DNA of 64,000 nt from Cepaea nemoralis. Taxonomy: Eukaryota; Mollusca; Gastropoda; Stylommatophora; Helicidae. Position 1 is the stretch's first letter, and every line of letters begins with the position of its first letter. This document shows positions 36,095 through 47,958 of the stretch, piece by piece. The translations under genes were made by a program, and so were the position numbers. The notes under the pieces are model-generated. The model did not search any database and was not told the origin of the DNA. It saw only the letters and a program-made list of their open reading frames with translations. The stretch spans positions 261,001 through 325,000 of the forward strand of contig JACEFZ010017821.1 of the NCBI GenBank assembly GCA_014155875.1, written 5' to 3'.

Positions 36095-37258
36095 GCATGT
36101 ATGTGACATATATTAGGACAGCTGTAGCATGGATAAGACATACCAAGATGGAAATAGCATGATATGACAGATATTAGGACCACTATAGCACGGATAAGAC
36201 ATACCAAGATGAAAATAGCATGGATATGACATATATTAGGACAACTATAGCATGGATAAGACATACCAAGATGGAAATAGCATGGATATGACATATATTA
36301 GGACAGAAATAGCATGGATAAGACATACCAAGATAGAATAGCATGGATATGACATATATTAGGACAACTATAGCATGGATAAGACATACCTAGATGGAAA
36401 TAGCATGGATATGATATATATTAGGACAGCTGTAGCATGGATAAGACATACCAAGATGGAAATAGCATGGATATGACATATATTAGGACAACTATAGCAT
36501 GGATAAGACATACCAAGATGGAAATAGCATGGATATGACATATATTAGGACAGAAATAGCATGGATAAGACATACCTAGATGGAAATAGCATGGATATGA
36601 CATATATTAGGACAACTATAGCATGGATAAGACATACCAAGATGGAAATAGCATGGATATGACATATATTAGGACAGAAATAGCATGGATAAGACATACC
36701 AAGATGGAAATAGCATGAATATGATATATATTAGGACAACTATAGCATGGATAAGACATACCAAGATGGAAATAGCATGGATATGATATATATTAGGACA
36801 GCTGTAGCATGGATAAGACATACCAAGATGGAAATAGCATGGATATGACATATATTAGGACAACTATAGCATGGATAAGACATACCTAGATGGAAATAGC
36901 ATGGCTATGACATATATTAGGACAGCTGTAGCATGGATAAGACATACCAAGATGGAAATAGCATGGATATGACAGATATTAGGACCACTATAGCATGGAT
37001 AAGACATACCAAGATGGAAATAGCATGGATATGACATATATTAGGACAACTATAGCACAGATAAGACATACCAAGATGGAAATAGCATGGATATGACATA
37101 TATTAGGACAGAAATAGCATGGATAAGACATACCAAGATAGAAATAGCATGGATATGACATATATTAGGACAGCTGTAGCATGGATAAGACATACCAAGA
37201 TGGAAATAGCATGGATATGACAGATATTAGGACCACTATAGCATGGATAAGACATATG
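36095..37258. repeat. 62-bp satellite, block B (intron)
   Basis: About 19 units of the same dimeric satellite as 32135-32872. Confidence 0.93.
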
Positions 37259-37324
37259 TTAGGGCATAAATAGCACTGACTATATAAAATCCAGGGCAGC
37301 AACAGCATAGATGTAACACAGCTA

Positions 37325-37762
37325 TAGCCTGCTGAGAAAGAAATGTTTTGTGTGGAATGGCTCACCTCGCTTCAGATGTTACAGATTGTGAGAATTGTTT
37401 GAATTTTTACCTGGCCATGCGGGAGTGTGGGGGAACGAACAGGCTGATAGGCTGGCAGGGAATGTACCTCTTTGTGGTAGATTACTTACGGACAAGGGAG
37501 AGGTGGTCATGCGTTTGTGGGACCAGGTGGAGGTCGGGAAACAGAATGAGTACAAGTATGTGGAAAGAATGAGATTGCGGGGGATCAGTAAGGGTTCTGG
37601 AAGAATCTCAAAACTGTGAGAGGGAAGACCAGGAACACTTTCAATCAGATAGCGGTGGGAATGATTAGTAGTGTCTCTTCACTGGCTGTTGAATGAAGGG
37701 AAGGAGCAGGTATGGAAATGTTCTGAGTGCAGTGATGTTGGTTCTTAGCTCAACTCAACTCT
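37325..37762 (+). pseudogene. RNase-H LINE 3' fragment
   Basis: Reads GHAGVWGNEQADRLAGNVPL (the conserved end of the RNase H domain), QNEYKYVERMRLRG, and the 3' GTTCTTAGCTCAACTCAACT tail as at 20070-20096. Confidence 0.8.
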
Positions 37763-37764
37763 CC

Positions 37765-38225
37765 TGATTCATGCATTCTCACGTCCAAGATATCTGCAAT
37801 ATCCTGTGTCCATTGTCAGTTTGGTGGACCTCTGCCTCTTCTTCGGAGCACCATGCCTTCCATTGCTGTTCTTTCTAAGCCACGTCTCAAACAGGCGCAC
37901 ACCTCTGACTGTATTCTCTGCCTAAGCCATCCATGATTTACCTCTTATCAGCCTGTAGCCCTTATCTGTGTTCAGGTCTTCATGCAGCAGTTGTTCCTTG
38001 TCTGCAGCCACTTATAGATATGATTTAGCCAACGGCACATGGAGTATGTCCACAATTGTTGGTAAAGCTAGGATGTATCACATACACACTACTGGCATGT
38101 CCCTTGTGTATCTTATGATCACCTGCATAGCTTCATTCTGTATGTGCTCTAGTTTCACCAGCTGACTCTTTGACACTTTGAGTCCTAATACATTCTCATT
38201 TACTGATAGAATCAGGTGTTGATAC
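37765..38225 (-). pseudogene. Two LINE fragments, minus strand
   Basis: 37765-37872 resembles 40300-40400 (ATATCTGCAATATCCTGTGTCC). 37875-38225 matches the connection region of the RNase-H LINE (VSKSQLVKLEHIQNEAMQVI; compare 42864-43046). Confidence 0.6.
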
Positions 38226-38239
38226 AGTATGAACAATAA

Positions 38240-38450
38240 GGCAGTAATAGCATGGATAAGACACCCCAGGATGGAAATATAATGGATATACATATATTAG
38301 GATAGGTATAGCAAAGATAATACATACCAAGATGGAAATATAATGGATATGACTATATTAGGACAGCTATAGCATGGATAAGACAAAAGATTGAAATAGT
38401 GTGGATATGACATATATTAGGACAGCAAAAGCATGGATAAGACATATGTT
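38240..38450. repeat. Degenerate 62-bp satellite units
   Basis: Three or four diverged units (GCATGGATAAGACA, ATGGATATGACATATATTAGG). Confidence 0.75.
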
Positions 38451-39160
38451 AGGGCATAAACAGTACTGATTATATAAAATCCAGGGCAGCAACAGCATCG
38501 ATTTACACAGATCAGGGCAGCAACAGCATAGATGTAACACACATCACCGCAGCAACATCATCGATTTACAGTTCAGGGCAGCAACAGCATATATGTAACA
38601 CATATCACTGCAGCAACATCATCGATTTACACAGATCAGGGCAGCAACAGCACATATGTAACACATATCACCATAGCAACAGCATCGATTTACACAGATC
38701 AGGGCAGCAACAGCACAGATGTAACACATATAACTGTAGCAACAGCATCGATTTACACAGATCAGGGCAGCAACAGCATAGATGTAACACATATCACCGC
38801 AGCAACATCATCTTTTTACACAGATCAGGGCAGCAATAGCATAAATGTAACACAGATCAGGGCAGCAACAGTATAGATGTAACACAGATCAGGGCAGCAA
38901 CAGCATAGATTTAACACAGATGAGGGCAGCAACAGCATAGATGTAACACAGATCAGGGAAGCAACAGCAGAGAAGTAACACAGATCAAAGCAGCAACAGC
39001 ACAAATGTAACACAGATCAGTGCAGCAACAGAATAGATGTAACATAGATAGGGAAGCAAAATCATAGATGTAACACAGATCAAGGCAGCAACAGCATAGA
39101 TGTAACACAGATCAAGGCAGCAACAGCACAGATGTAACACAGACCAGGACAGCAAAGAAA
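38450..39160. repeat. 32-bp tandem array beside the transmembrane exon
   Basis: Unit GGGCAGCAACAGCATAGATG + TAACACAGATCA; the first part alternates with CGATTTACACAGATCA units, giving a ~63-bp higher-order repeat. It ends about 25 bases from the splice donor of the exon at 39183. Confidence 0.9.
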
Positions 39161-39182
39161 TGTAAAAAACTAACACAATTAC

Positions 39183-39354
39183 CTTCCTTCTTTAGCATCA
39201 CTCTGTCGCTTGTAAAAGAATATGATCAAGAGGCTGATGAAGATAACTGGTATGATGATGGCCATACAGAGAAGCACTACAAACATGGTCTCATCTTTCA
39301 TGTGCAGATTATGCAAGAAACCAGAACTGCTCTCCTCTTCATCTTTTGGGAAGT
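39183..39354 (-). CDS. Host gene, transmembrane exon
   Basis: Acceptor TTTTATCGTTCAG, then 56 full codons plus split codons at both ends, then donor GTAATTGTG at 39182 (phase 2). Phase 1 in fits the exon at 41040; phase 2 out fits the exon at 32036. The peptide begins with an acidic juxtamembrane stretch (DFPKDEEESSSG), followed by a transmembrane helix of about 24 residues (MFVVLLCMAIIIPVIFISLL and on to IIFF) and a basic stop-transfer YKRQ. With the signal peptide this gives a type I single-pass membrane protein. A 32-bp tandem array ends only about 25 bases past the donor. The function is not recognised. Confidence 0.85.
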
Positions 39355-39444
39355 CTGAACGATAAAATTATGATATATTATGTCATTTGTAATCTACTAC
39401 CTATAATACTTTGTAGTGTAGGACGGGAAGAAAGATTGGCTTGA

Positions 39445-39610
39445 GCCTGAGGAATTAAGGTCACCTGGCTAGTACAGTTGCAGAGATCTGTGCAGGTTAG
39501 GGTTTTCGCTTTACCCCCCGACAGAAAAAAATCCACATCTTATCAAGGATTTGAACCCGGATCTCCCAAAGGAGAACCCATAATTCTAGCCACCCTGCCA
39601 GTCAATACAA
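39445..39610 (-). repeat. SINE, type D, tRNA-derived
   Basis: Shares CCTGAGGAATTAAGG, CCTGGCTAGT, CCCCGACAGAAAAAAATCC and GGATTTGAACCCGG with 55985-56156; the minus strand shows the box B-like GGGTTCAAATCC. Confidence 0.65.
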
Positions 39611-40080
39611 TAGTACACATGATGTCATGCCAGAATATGCAATCTGTAAACATATTCAAGTTTCTAAACATGTTTCTCATCCATTCCAAATTTAAGACAA
39701 GTTCATAAATTTACTCTTGGGAGCAGATGTAGTGCACAGACCAGGAAAATTCAATGCCAGCCTAGTGGTTAAGTGTACAAATCTTAACTGAGGCAGACAT
39801 GATGAAATACAAACCAGGCTTGCTCGTGTGGTCACTTAGTCACTGAACCAGTAAGGCATTGCTGAACTGAGATATGTTCAATTATTCGTTGAATGTCTCT
39901 TCCAGGGACACAAACCATTAATGTTAGCATCTTTGTCTTACATGTAATTTACAGTTAGTTACACGGATGCACCAGTTCAATATTCCATTAACATAAACAG
40001 GTGAAACCTAGGTTATCAGTCACTATCTAAGCTTCACCTAAATGGAACTGCAAAAACTCTATAATCCAAAACATCATACT
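39611..40080. other. No gene recognised (intron)
   Basis: Unique-looking intron sequence. Confidence 0.4.
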
Positions 40081-40094
40081 CTATATGGCAAGCC

Positions 40095-40400
40095 AGAAAG
40101 TCTCGATTCCTCACCAGTTCTCCCGCCTCATGCATCCTCATATCCAAGGAGCCCTGGGAAGGTTAACCCGGTCAACAAATGCCCGCAGAAATCGGATGTG
40201 TTGGCCTAACGGCGGAAGAACGCAACTCTGCTGTAAACAGGCACAACGCAGTCACGTCCGAAAAAAAGAAACTCCGGATGAACGCAGAAGAAGAAGATAT
40301 CCAAGGAGTCTGCAATATCCTGTGTCCATCTTTGTACCAATTGACCCTTGCCTCTTCTCTTAGGAACCATCACTGTGCTTTCTAAGCCACTCTAATCCTT
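40095..40400 (-). pseudogene. LINE fragment split by a 145-bp insertion
   Basis: Flanks match 37765-37872 (TCATGCAT and ATCTGCAATATCCTGTGTCC). The insert at 40152-40296 is flanked by ATATCCAAGGAG. Confidence 0.6.
40152..40296 (+). mobile_element. 145-bp retroposed insert with 12-bp target duplication
   Basis: Flanked by ATATCCAAGGAG at 40140-40151 and 40297-40308. It ends in a GAAGAAGA tail, as a retroposed copy would. The body includes GTTGGCCTAACGGCGGAAG. Not matched to the other SINEs here. Confidence 0.7.
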
Positions 40401-40454
40401 AATACTGCATAGTATTTCTCTAATTTCCAAGACATGACGTTGTCTATAAGCCTG

Positions 40455-40815
40455 CTATTAGTTTATGTTCAACTCCTATAGAATACCAGTATCTTTCTCC
40501 TCCTTCTTCTTCTTCATCCATAATATAATAAGAACTTTTCTATAACATTTATGTTCAAATCTTATAGAATGCCAGTATCTTTCTCCTCCTTCTTCTTCTT
40601 CATCCATAATATAATAAGAACTTTTCTATAACATTTATTTTCAAATCTAATAGAATGCCAGTATCTTTCTCTTCCTTCTTCTTCACCCATAATATAATAA
40701 GAACTTTTCTATAACATTTATGTTCAAAAGCCAATATATTCTTCTTTAGCGACTTTAGTGAAATGGTCCATGACTCACACCGTATGCTGCTGCAAACAAG
40801 ACACCTCAACCCATA
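40455..40815 (-). repeat. LINE fragment with three ~107-bp tandem copies
   Basis: CCAGTATCTTTCTCCTCCTTCTTC + ATCCATAATATAATAAGAAC recurs at about 40490, 40570 and 40658. The minus translation (CESWTISLKSLKKNILAFEHKCYRKVL) is a LINE C-terminal motif. Confidence 0.65.
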
Positions 40816-41039
40816 ATTCAGCAACTTACCATATGTGAGCTATCTTTAACTGTCTTCAAACAGTTAATGTATATCTAGACTAGCACCTGCAACAGAACCC
40901 AACAAGTCTGTTGTACTAGATAAAGAAGGTAAGAAAATATGTCACCTCAAATCCTTAATCTGGACACATGCAAGCAAAGCAATCGCTAACAACTATCACC
41001 AAACAGCTGATATCTTCCTAGATTAGCACCATGTATTAC

Positions 41040-41220
41040 CCGTTTGATTAGTGAAAACTTTGTTGAAGACATTCAGCTCTATTTCCGAGCCTAAAGTCAT
41101 AACGAGCCTTTCTCTCACTGACACCAGCGAAGTGTTAGAAGCAAAAGCATCAGTCACATTCTGTTCATGCATGACCTCGTCCACAGCTCCCCCGACAGCG
41201 TCTTCAACCTTTTGATGAAT
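41040..41220 (-). CDS. Host gene, internal exon: ectodomain
   Basis: A textbook acceptor (CCTCTCCTGGTATTATTGGCAG) precedes ATT CAT CAA at 41220, phase 0, matching the donor at 46916. The exon gives 60 codons plus one base and ends before GTAATAC at 41039, phase 1, matching the acceptor at 39354. The sequence is not low-complexity and has three N-glycosylation sequons (NVT, NTS, NQT), so this part is outside the cell in the type I topology. Helical, acidic segments dominate (KVEDAVGGAVDEVMHEQ, SVRERLVMTLGSEIEL). The phase fit on both sides is good evidence for a real exon in a region otherwise made of LINE remnants. Function unknown. Confidence 0.75.
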
Positions 41221-41279
41221 CTGCCAATAATACCAGGAGAGGGATAGTGACACATATGAAATAGCATGATTTTAACATC

Positions 41280-41765
41280 ATGAAATCAGTATTAACATCT
41301 AGAGAGATTAAAAACGCATTAAAAATGAGAATTGTCAAATTGTATGTTTATTCAACAATACTGTATGGCATGGAAGTCTGGACAATGAACAAGCAATTAG
41401 AAGGTCGAATAGAGGCTCTGGAGATGTGGATATACAGAAGAATATTTCGTATTTCATGGAAACAAAAACAATCAAATACAGAGGTTCTATAAAAACTCAG
41501 AATGAAAAGAAGGTTGATGAAAGAAATAAAAAAAGAGGCAAGTTAAATATTTCGGCCACGTTAAAAGATGCAACACTCTTATAAAAACCATACTGGAGGG
41601 TTCGGTTGAAGGGAAGCGAGCAAGAGGTAGACAATGATATAAGTAGGAAGATAACATAAAGAGATGGACGAACAGCAGTCTGACAGAATGTACAGACAGG
41701 GCAAGAGACAGAGTTGGAGATTTATTGCAGCCAACCTTCATTGTGGAGACGGCGCATGATTGATT
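41280..41765 (+). pseudogene. LINE C-terminal fragment
   Basis: A 70-codon frame reads STILYGMEVWTMNKQLEGRI and ALEMWIYRRIFRISWKQK, typical of the region after the RT domain; broken later. Confidence 0.7.
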
Positions 41766-41904
41766 ATTAAATAGCAAAAACGGTGGTACAGTACATACCA
41801 CAAATTCTCATTGTCAGGCAATTGTTTGACTCTAAAAATGGTTGGGCAAGGAGCAATAAATGTTTACATCTATGAAAATCTAAGGTTGCACCTTTCATGA
41901 TTGA

Positions 41905-43065
41905 TTGATTGATTTAGGAATCGACTTCACAGCATTCGGGGCATTCCCATTAAGTGCTCCATCCCCATCCTCAGCAGCCAGCGAAGAGTTCCAACACTAA
42001 TAGTACCAGTAGCAATCTGATTATAAGTCTGTCTCGCCTTTCCTCTGAGCGTTGAGCGTCGGCCAGATCCCTTCGTCACTCCTCATTGTCTCATTCTTGC
42101 CAGACCATGGTAATCCATTTGCTCCTCCGAGGTGTGCACGTGCTCCCACAAGGCCGCAACCACGTCTGCCTTGTCATGTATCAATACTCCACCAAGTTCT
42201 GCAGAGCCAGCCAATCTGTCCGCCTGTTCATTTCCCAGCACACCGGCATGCCCCGGAGAAAAGATCCAGGTGATGCTTGTCACCCGTGACCTCCGAAGCG
42301 AATCAAGTCACTCCGCACGAAGTCTGCCCGTCCTCACCCTCGTCAGCATGCTTTCTGAGTCAGTTACAATCACGATGTGTGTGTGTGTCGTATTCTCCAT
42401 CCAGCGGAGAGCCGCAGTGACTGCCTCAACTTCCATTCTTAAGCTGGATGTTGTGGTATCATATGCCAGGCTCTCCTGCCCCAAACATCGACCATTAGCT
42501 TTGGCTATGAACCCCCAGCCACTTCTGTCACCTCTTGACACCAAACCATCTGTGTAGATAATCACATCACTCGAGTGAGCATTGTCCTGAATTAGTTGCT
42601 GGATTTCCACTTCCATGGCCCCTGCTGGCCACTCCCTGCTTAATGTGATTATAACTCTGCACAAGTCTGACTGCTCCGCTGGCACTCTGACCCACTCCTC
42701 TCCACGCCTAATGTTCTCCACCGGGCACACCTGTCTGATCGTATTCTCCGCCTGAGCCATCCATGATTTCCTCTTATCAGTCACTGACCCTTAACTGCGT
42801 CCAGCGCCTCATGCAACGGGTGATCTGTGTCTGCAGCTACTCTGAGGTATGCCTTCGCCTGCATCACCTTGAGCCTACCAGCAACAGTCGGCAGACCAAG
42901 GATGTAACGCATACACACAACTGGGGTGTCTCTAGTGCATCCCAGAATGACCCCATAGCTTCGTTCTGTATGCGCTCTAACTTCACCAGCTGACGCTCTG
43001 AGACAGTGAGCAGACCTAATCCATAATCAATTACTGAGAGGATCAAGTGCTGGTATAGTATGAAA
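41905..43065 (-). pseudogene. RNase-H LINE, second subfamily
   Basis: A 158-codon frame (42784-42311) reads GEEWVRVPAEQSDL, DVIIYTDGLVSRGDRSGWGF, SLRMEVEAVTAAL and VIVTDSESML. Then come ITWIFSPGHAGVLGNEQADR at 42283-42230 and a TGATTGATTGATT tail at 41900-41912. Diverged from the 18.5/21.9-kb copies in sequence and tail. Confidence 0.85.
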
Positions 43066-43500
43066 TATCAGAGACTATGATTTACTCAAGTAGCTTCTTT
43101 AATCAAATGTTGAGGCTATGACCTACCAAGCTAGCCACTCTTTCATTTAAATGTCTCAGATTAAGACCCACTAAGGTAGCCTCTTTCATCAAATGTCAGA
43201 GACTATGATTTACTCAAGTAGCTTCTTTAATCAAATGTTGAGGCTATGACCTACCAAGCTAGCCACTCTTTCATTTAAATGTCTCAGATTAAGACCCACT
43301 AAGGTAGCCTCTTTCATCAAATGTCAGAGACTATGACCCATTAAAGTAGTGTCTTTCATCAAATATCTTACTTTATGACATACTAAAGTAGCCACCCTTT
43401 CATTAAGTGTCTAGCGATATGACCCACTAAGACAGCCATTTTCATCAAATGTCTTGAACTATGATCCACTAAGGTTGCCACTTGTATCAAATGTCTAGGT
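43066..43500. repeat. ~43-bp tandem repeat with 128-bp higher-order duplication
   Basis: Units of the form TATGACCCACTAAGGTAGCC + TCTTTCATCAAATGTC. A three-unit block (43070-43196) is repeated nearly unchanged at 43197-43323. Confidence 0.85.
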
Positions 43501-44139
43501 CTATGATTCTCTAATGAATACATAATAAACAAACAAGAATGTCTCTGTGACACATCATGCAGTCTGACTCAATGTTAGGATTGTAATGTAAACAAGCGAG
43601 GGTAGAGAGCAACTGGACATAGAGTATCAACCAATCAAGTACTACTGTACTATGAGATAGCTTCAAATAATTCCCAGATTTTGTTTATTTTACCAAATAA
43701 GTAACAATACAATCATTTACATCACTTGTCCTTCACAATAGTTCCCCTTTTCAGCTACACACTTTTGCCAATGTTCATACTGCTGCAAGAAGCTTTCTTG
43801 AAACCCATTCTTTGAAACCTCTGCCAGCTGTGTAGTCACTTCGATGATAACTTCAGCATTCTGAAATTGCTACACCTTAAGTGCCGATTTGAGGCAAGAG
43901 AATGATTTTTAAAATCACACACTGCCAGGTGGATGTATATCCAAGAAGTTCCAGGACAGTAACATTGTATGTTGTGAGGTACTGCCTAACATAGTGTTTT
44001 CTACAATCACTGTGTCAATATTTTCTATTCCCCCTGACATTTTGCTACCATTGCTACACATCAAACGCAGTTCCTGGTATATTGTCTATAAAACTCATTA
44101 TATGCTCACAATTTAACAAAATCACAACAATGATTCGCA
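43501..44139. other. No gene recognised (intron)
   Basis: The stretch at 43680-43870 has blocks (CACTTTTGCCAATGTTC, TTTCTTGAAACCC) that remind me of a mariner-type transposase in reverse, but no frame or motif supports it. Confidence 0.3.
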
Positions 44140-46190
44140 ACAAACTTGGTTGAACATCAAGAATACAATTCAATCTACCGCAGAAGAATGTCTCGGTGTG
44201 TTAACCATGCATAGAAAGAACAGATGGTTCAATCAAAAATGTGAAGAAGCAGTCATTAGGAAGAAGAATGCCAGACATGTATGGTTAAATGACATAAATA
44301 ACATCCAAAAGGAAGAGCATTATAGAAATGAATGTAAAGAGGCTACAAAAATAGTCAGACAGCAGAAGCGAGAATATATGAGTAATATAATCAAAGATAT
44401 GGAAACTAATCACCAGAAAAATGAATCCAGAAAATTTTTTAAAGTAACTGAAGTCAATGAAACGAGGGCACCAACAAAACACATATGGTTTAAAAGACAA
44501 AAATGGGAATATGATAAATACCAATGAGGAAATGTGCAACACATGGAAAGAATATTTTATTGAATTACTAAATTGTGAAGCTCCAAGTAACATTTTCCCA
44601 CAGGAAGAGGTTCTAAGATGTGAACCACAAATTGAAGAACCTACATTTGAAGAAATCCTATATGTAATCACGCGACTTAAAAACAATAAGGTAACTGGGA
44701 CTGATGGAATTGCTGCTGAATTTATAAAGGCAGGTGGCCATGCATTATATCTAAAGCTATACGAACTAATAATAAAAATCTGGAGGACAGAAGAATTACC
44801 CCATGACTGGAAAGAGTCATTATTGATACCTATCTTTAAGAAAGGAGACAAGTTCCAATGTGGAAATTATAGAGGAATATCACTACTGTCCACAAGCTAT
44901 AAGATACTATCCGCAGTATTACTAAATAGACTAAAACCATATTCAGAAGACATATTAGGTGACTACCAGGCGGGTTAAGGACAAAACAGATCAACAATAG
45001 ATCAAATATTTATCTTACAACAAATAGCCAAGAAACATTGGGAATATAAAAGAGATCTCCATAACATTTTTGTGGATTTTAAAAAGGCTTATGATAGTGT
45101 CCATAGGAATAGTCTATGGAATGCTATGCAGGAATAATTTGGAATACCAAGGAAGTTAATCAACATGACCAGACTATGCATGGAAGATACTTATAATATA
45201 GTAACATATAAAGGCAGGAAATCAGACCCTTTCCAAATAACATCTGGCTTGAAACAGGGTGATGCACTATCGCCGCTACTCTTCAATCTGGCTCTAGAGA
45301 AAGTTGTAAGGAAGGTAAAGGAGGAATGTGATATTGGAGGAACATCCAAGCTGCTTGGTTATGCAGATGATATAGATATTATAGGGCAAAGTGAACAAAA
45401 GACATTGGAAATATTGACTCACTTAAAGGAAAAAGCCCAACAGATGGGGCTGGTTATCAACCAAGATAAGACAGAATATATGGTAATTGCAAGAGACGGA
45501 ATGGCTAAAAACTCTGGCCACATACAAATAGATAATATGACCATTAAAAGAACGGAAACATACAAATACCTGGGTACAATCTTCAACTGCTCCAACATCA
45601 TAAGGGAAGAAATACAAACTAGAATCAACTCTGGAAATAAGATATACTATGCACTACAACATCTACTAAAATCAAAGGCGCTATCTCGTAACACCAAAAT
45701 CACAATATACAAAACACTGATCAGACCAGTTGTGCTGTATGGCTCTGAAACCTGGAGTACAACGAAAGGAGACGAAGCCTTGTTACAAACCTTTGAGAAC
45801 AAAATTTTAAGACGCATCTTTGGACCCATTAGGGATACACAAAGTGGAGAGTGGAAAAGAAGAAGTAACAAAGACATTTATGATCTGTTTAAGTCCACGC
45901 TAATCACTGGTATCATGAAGGCTAATAGACTACAATGGCTGGGGCATATAGAAAGAATGGAACATAATAGGGAAACAAAACTCGCTTACACTCAGGAAAT
46001 AAATGACCGCAGACCCCGAGGTAGACCAAGAAGGCGGTGGAGAGATAATACATGTACAGACCTACAAGCACTTGGAATCAACGACTGGCAAGAGAAGGTC
46101 CACCAGAGAGATGAATGGAGACGGATTGTATTTGCAGCAAAGAACCTCAATGGCTCGGAACGCTGAAGAACAACAATGGACAGTACACAT
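44140..46190 (+). pseudogene. Non-LTR retrotransposon, RT and C-terminal region, plus copy
   Basis: Contains the linker to RT (MNIKNTIQSTAEECLGV), the fingers (CGNYRGISLLSTSYKI; VDFKKAYDSVHRNSLW near 45070), the QGDALSPLLFNLALE motif (near 45258-45300), the palm box LLGYADDIDIIG (near 45350-45390) and the end domain RRPRGRPRRRWRDN (near 46005). Frame breaks near 44450-44460, a stop at 44978 and one before 45165. 5'-truncated: no endonuclease. The inverse copy at 47958-50162 is very similar. Confidence 0.88.
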
Positions 46191-46329
46191 ACATATGCAT
46201 GCACACACATATACATATACAAGAGTCTGAATAAACTTACAAATAATGAATACTAGGATCCATGAAAGGAAAAACATACACAGATATGGCAAACATTCTG
46301 ACCAAAGTCTGTATCAATGTGCAAGAGGT

Positions 46330-46625
46330 GAGTTGAGCCAAGAAATGACATCACAGCAAAATGGGCAGTTGAAAACATCCTCTGTCCTCATCTTCAACAG
46401 CCAGCGAAGAGTCCCAATACTAATGTACACTGATATGTGTTCATCTGGCCTTTCCTCAGAGTCTTGAGTGTCGGCCAGATCCTCTGGTCACTCCCTGCAG
46501 CACCATTCTCTCCAAGCTGTGATGATTTATCTGATCTTTTGCACTATACACACGATCCCAACACAGGATGCCTTAACACGCACCAATGCACCACCGAGCG
46601 GTGCAGACCCAATGAACTAGAAAAG
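46330..46625 (-). pseudogene. RNase-H LINE 3' fragment
   Basis: CAACAGCCAGCGAAGAGTCCC, GAGTCTTGAGTGTCGGCCAG and GTCACTCCCTGCAGC correspond to 41975-42090. Confidence 0.6.
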
Positions 46626-46915
46626 CAAAACAACAAAAAAGAGAGAAAAGACAAGTATACTTAGCTCAGGAACTCCTGTTTTTGTGTGCTGGATTACTTT
46701 TAAGATCCTGAGCTAAGTATTCTGGTAGTTTGTCTGTTTTTTGTTGGTTTTGTTGTTCGTTGATAAGAACTTCTGTTGAAATGTATCTATCTGTGTATGC
46801 TTTTCCATTCATTCAACTTTGTGTCATTTTTTGTGCCTTTATTCAGACTCCAGCAGTAGCTCAGCAGCAGCCCCCCCCCCCCCCACCCTCCTTCAATATA
46901 CTAATATATACTCAC

Positions 46916-47170
46916 GGTCTTGCCCTCATTATGTCCAGGGGCCACACCTTTCAAAGGCCCTTCCAGCAGTTGCTCTAGCCGCAGTGTAAAGTTTCTCAAA
47001 CTTTCTTCAACCTTGCTACTGTAAAGCTTGTCTACATGCGTTCGCTGAAATGCTTGTGTGATCATTGAGTCCAGCCGTTCCTTAACAAGGCTCCACACAC
47101 TTGGTTCAAGAACAACATGTTCCTCGCCCCTGGTGATGTTGCTTTGAGTCCTGGCATAATCACTCATCAT
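46916..47170 (-). CDS. Host gene, internal exon: ectodomain
   Basis: Open frame ending ...GHNEGKT at a GTGAGT donor (46915-46910), phase 0. The open frame reaches the ATG at 47170. The most likely acceptor inside it is AG then G at 47151/47150, which would need a phase 2 upstream exon. A better pyrimidine-rich acceptor near 47190 is followed by stops in all three phases, so it could serve only a non-coding 5' exon of a second promoter. The peptide has two N-glycosylation sequons (NIT, NFT) and an amphipathic stretch (VEESLRNFTLRLEQLLEG) that looks helical. It joins the exon at 41220 in matching phase 0. The exon sits between two ~2-kb inverted LINE copies. No family recognised; the start is the uncertain part. 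Confidence 0.65.
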
Positions 47171-47274
47171 GCATGGAATTTCAATTTAAGACTGCTGAAA
47201 TGGATACAGATATGCTGTTATAAATATAGTTTAGTTTATTAGTATGTTAAAATGCATATAATAAGATAACACAC

Positions 47275-47800
47275 TGCATACTTTAATCATGTAATGAGAA
47301 GAGATGCAGCTGGAAAAAACTGGCAACTAGAAAGATGAGTAGTAGAAAAGACAAAGACAGGCTGAGAGAAATGATGCTGAATGGACTGGGACGGTGACAT
47401 AGAGGAAATATCAGTTAAATTGATCCAAAACACCAGGCACAGAGATCACCAGTAAGCAGAGCCAAGTTTTTTGGTGATTCATACACTGTATTTATGAGCC
47501 AGTTTTCTTCGGTGTTAAGATCTTGCAGAATGTCAGCATCTTTCTTCTTCTTCTTCTTCTTCTTCTTCTTCTTCTTCTTCTTCTTCTTGTCCACGATATT
47601 CTAATAAGTGCTCTGTGGCATTTAAGTTCACAAGCCCCAATTTTCTTCTTCAGTGACTGAAAAGTGGTCCAAGCAAGGGTGAATAACTCTACTACATCAG
47701 TGGGATTCTTTAACAACATGGTCCAGGCAAGGGTGAACAACTCTACATCAGTGGGATTCTTTAACAATATGGTCCAGGCAAGGGTGAACAACTCTACATC
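47275..47800. pseudogene. LINE scraps, (TTC)n and a ~53-bp triplication
   Basis: 47280-47460 reads NHVMRRDAAGK..., a LINE C-terminus on the plus strand. 47541-47588 is (TTC)n. 47660-47805 has three ~53-bp units of GGTCCAGGCAAGGGTGAACA + ACTCTACATCAGTGGGATTC. Confidence 0.55.
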
Positions 47801-47805
47801 AGTGG

Positions 47806-47958
47806 GGACTGAGTGGTCTCGAGGTATGGTGTCTGCCTCAAGTGTTGGAGGTCCCGGGTTCAGGCCCCGATGAGGACAGGGATTTTATCATGTGGGCCTC
47901 TAGTAACAAAATTTCCCCTGATCTCTGGGTAGTGAGATCAGACGCCCGTGTGTATTGT
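47806..47958 (+). repeat. SINE, type B, 5' half
   Basis: GGACTGAGTGGTCTCGAGG head and GATCTCTGGGTAGTGAGATC core as at 895-1060; cut at GTGTGTATTGTTG by the LINE tail. Confidence 0.7.

Noticed and set aside
43680..43870. Mariner-type transposase remnant
   Set aside because: Only a vague resemblance; no DDE/D motif or open frame could be read.
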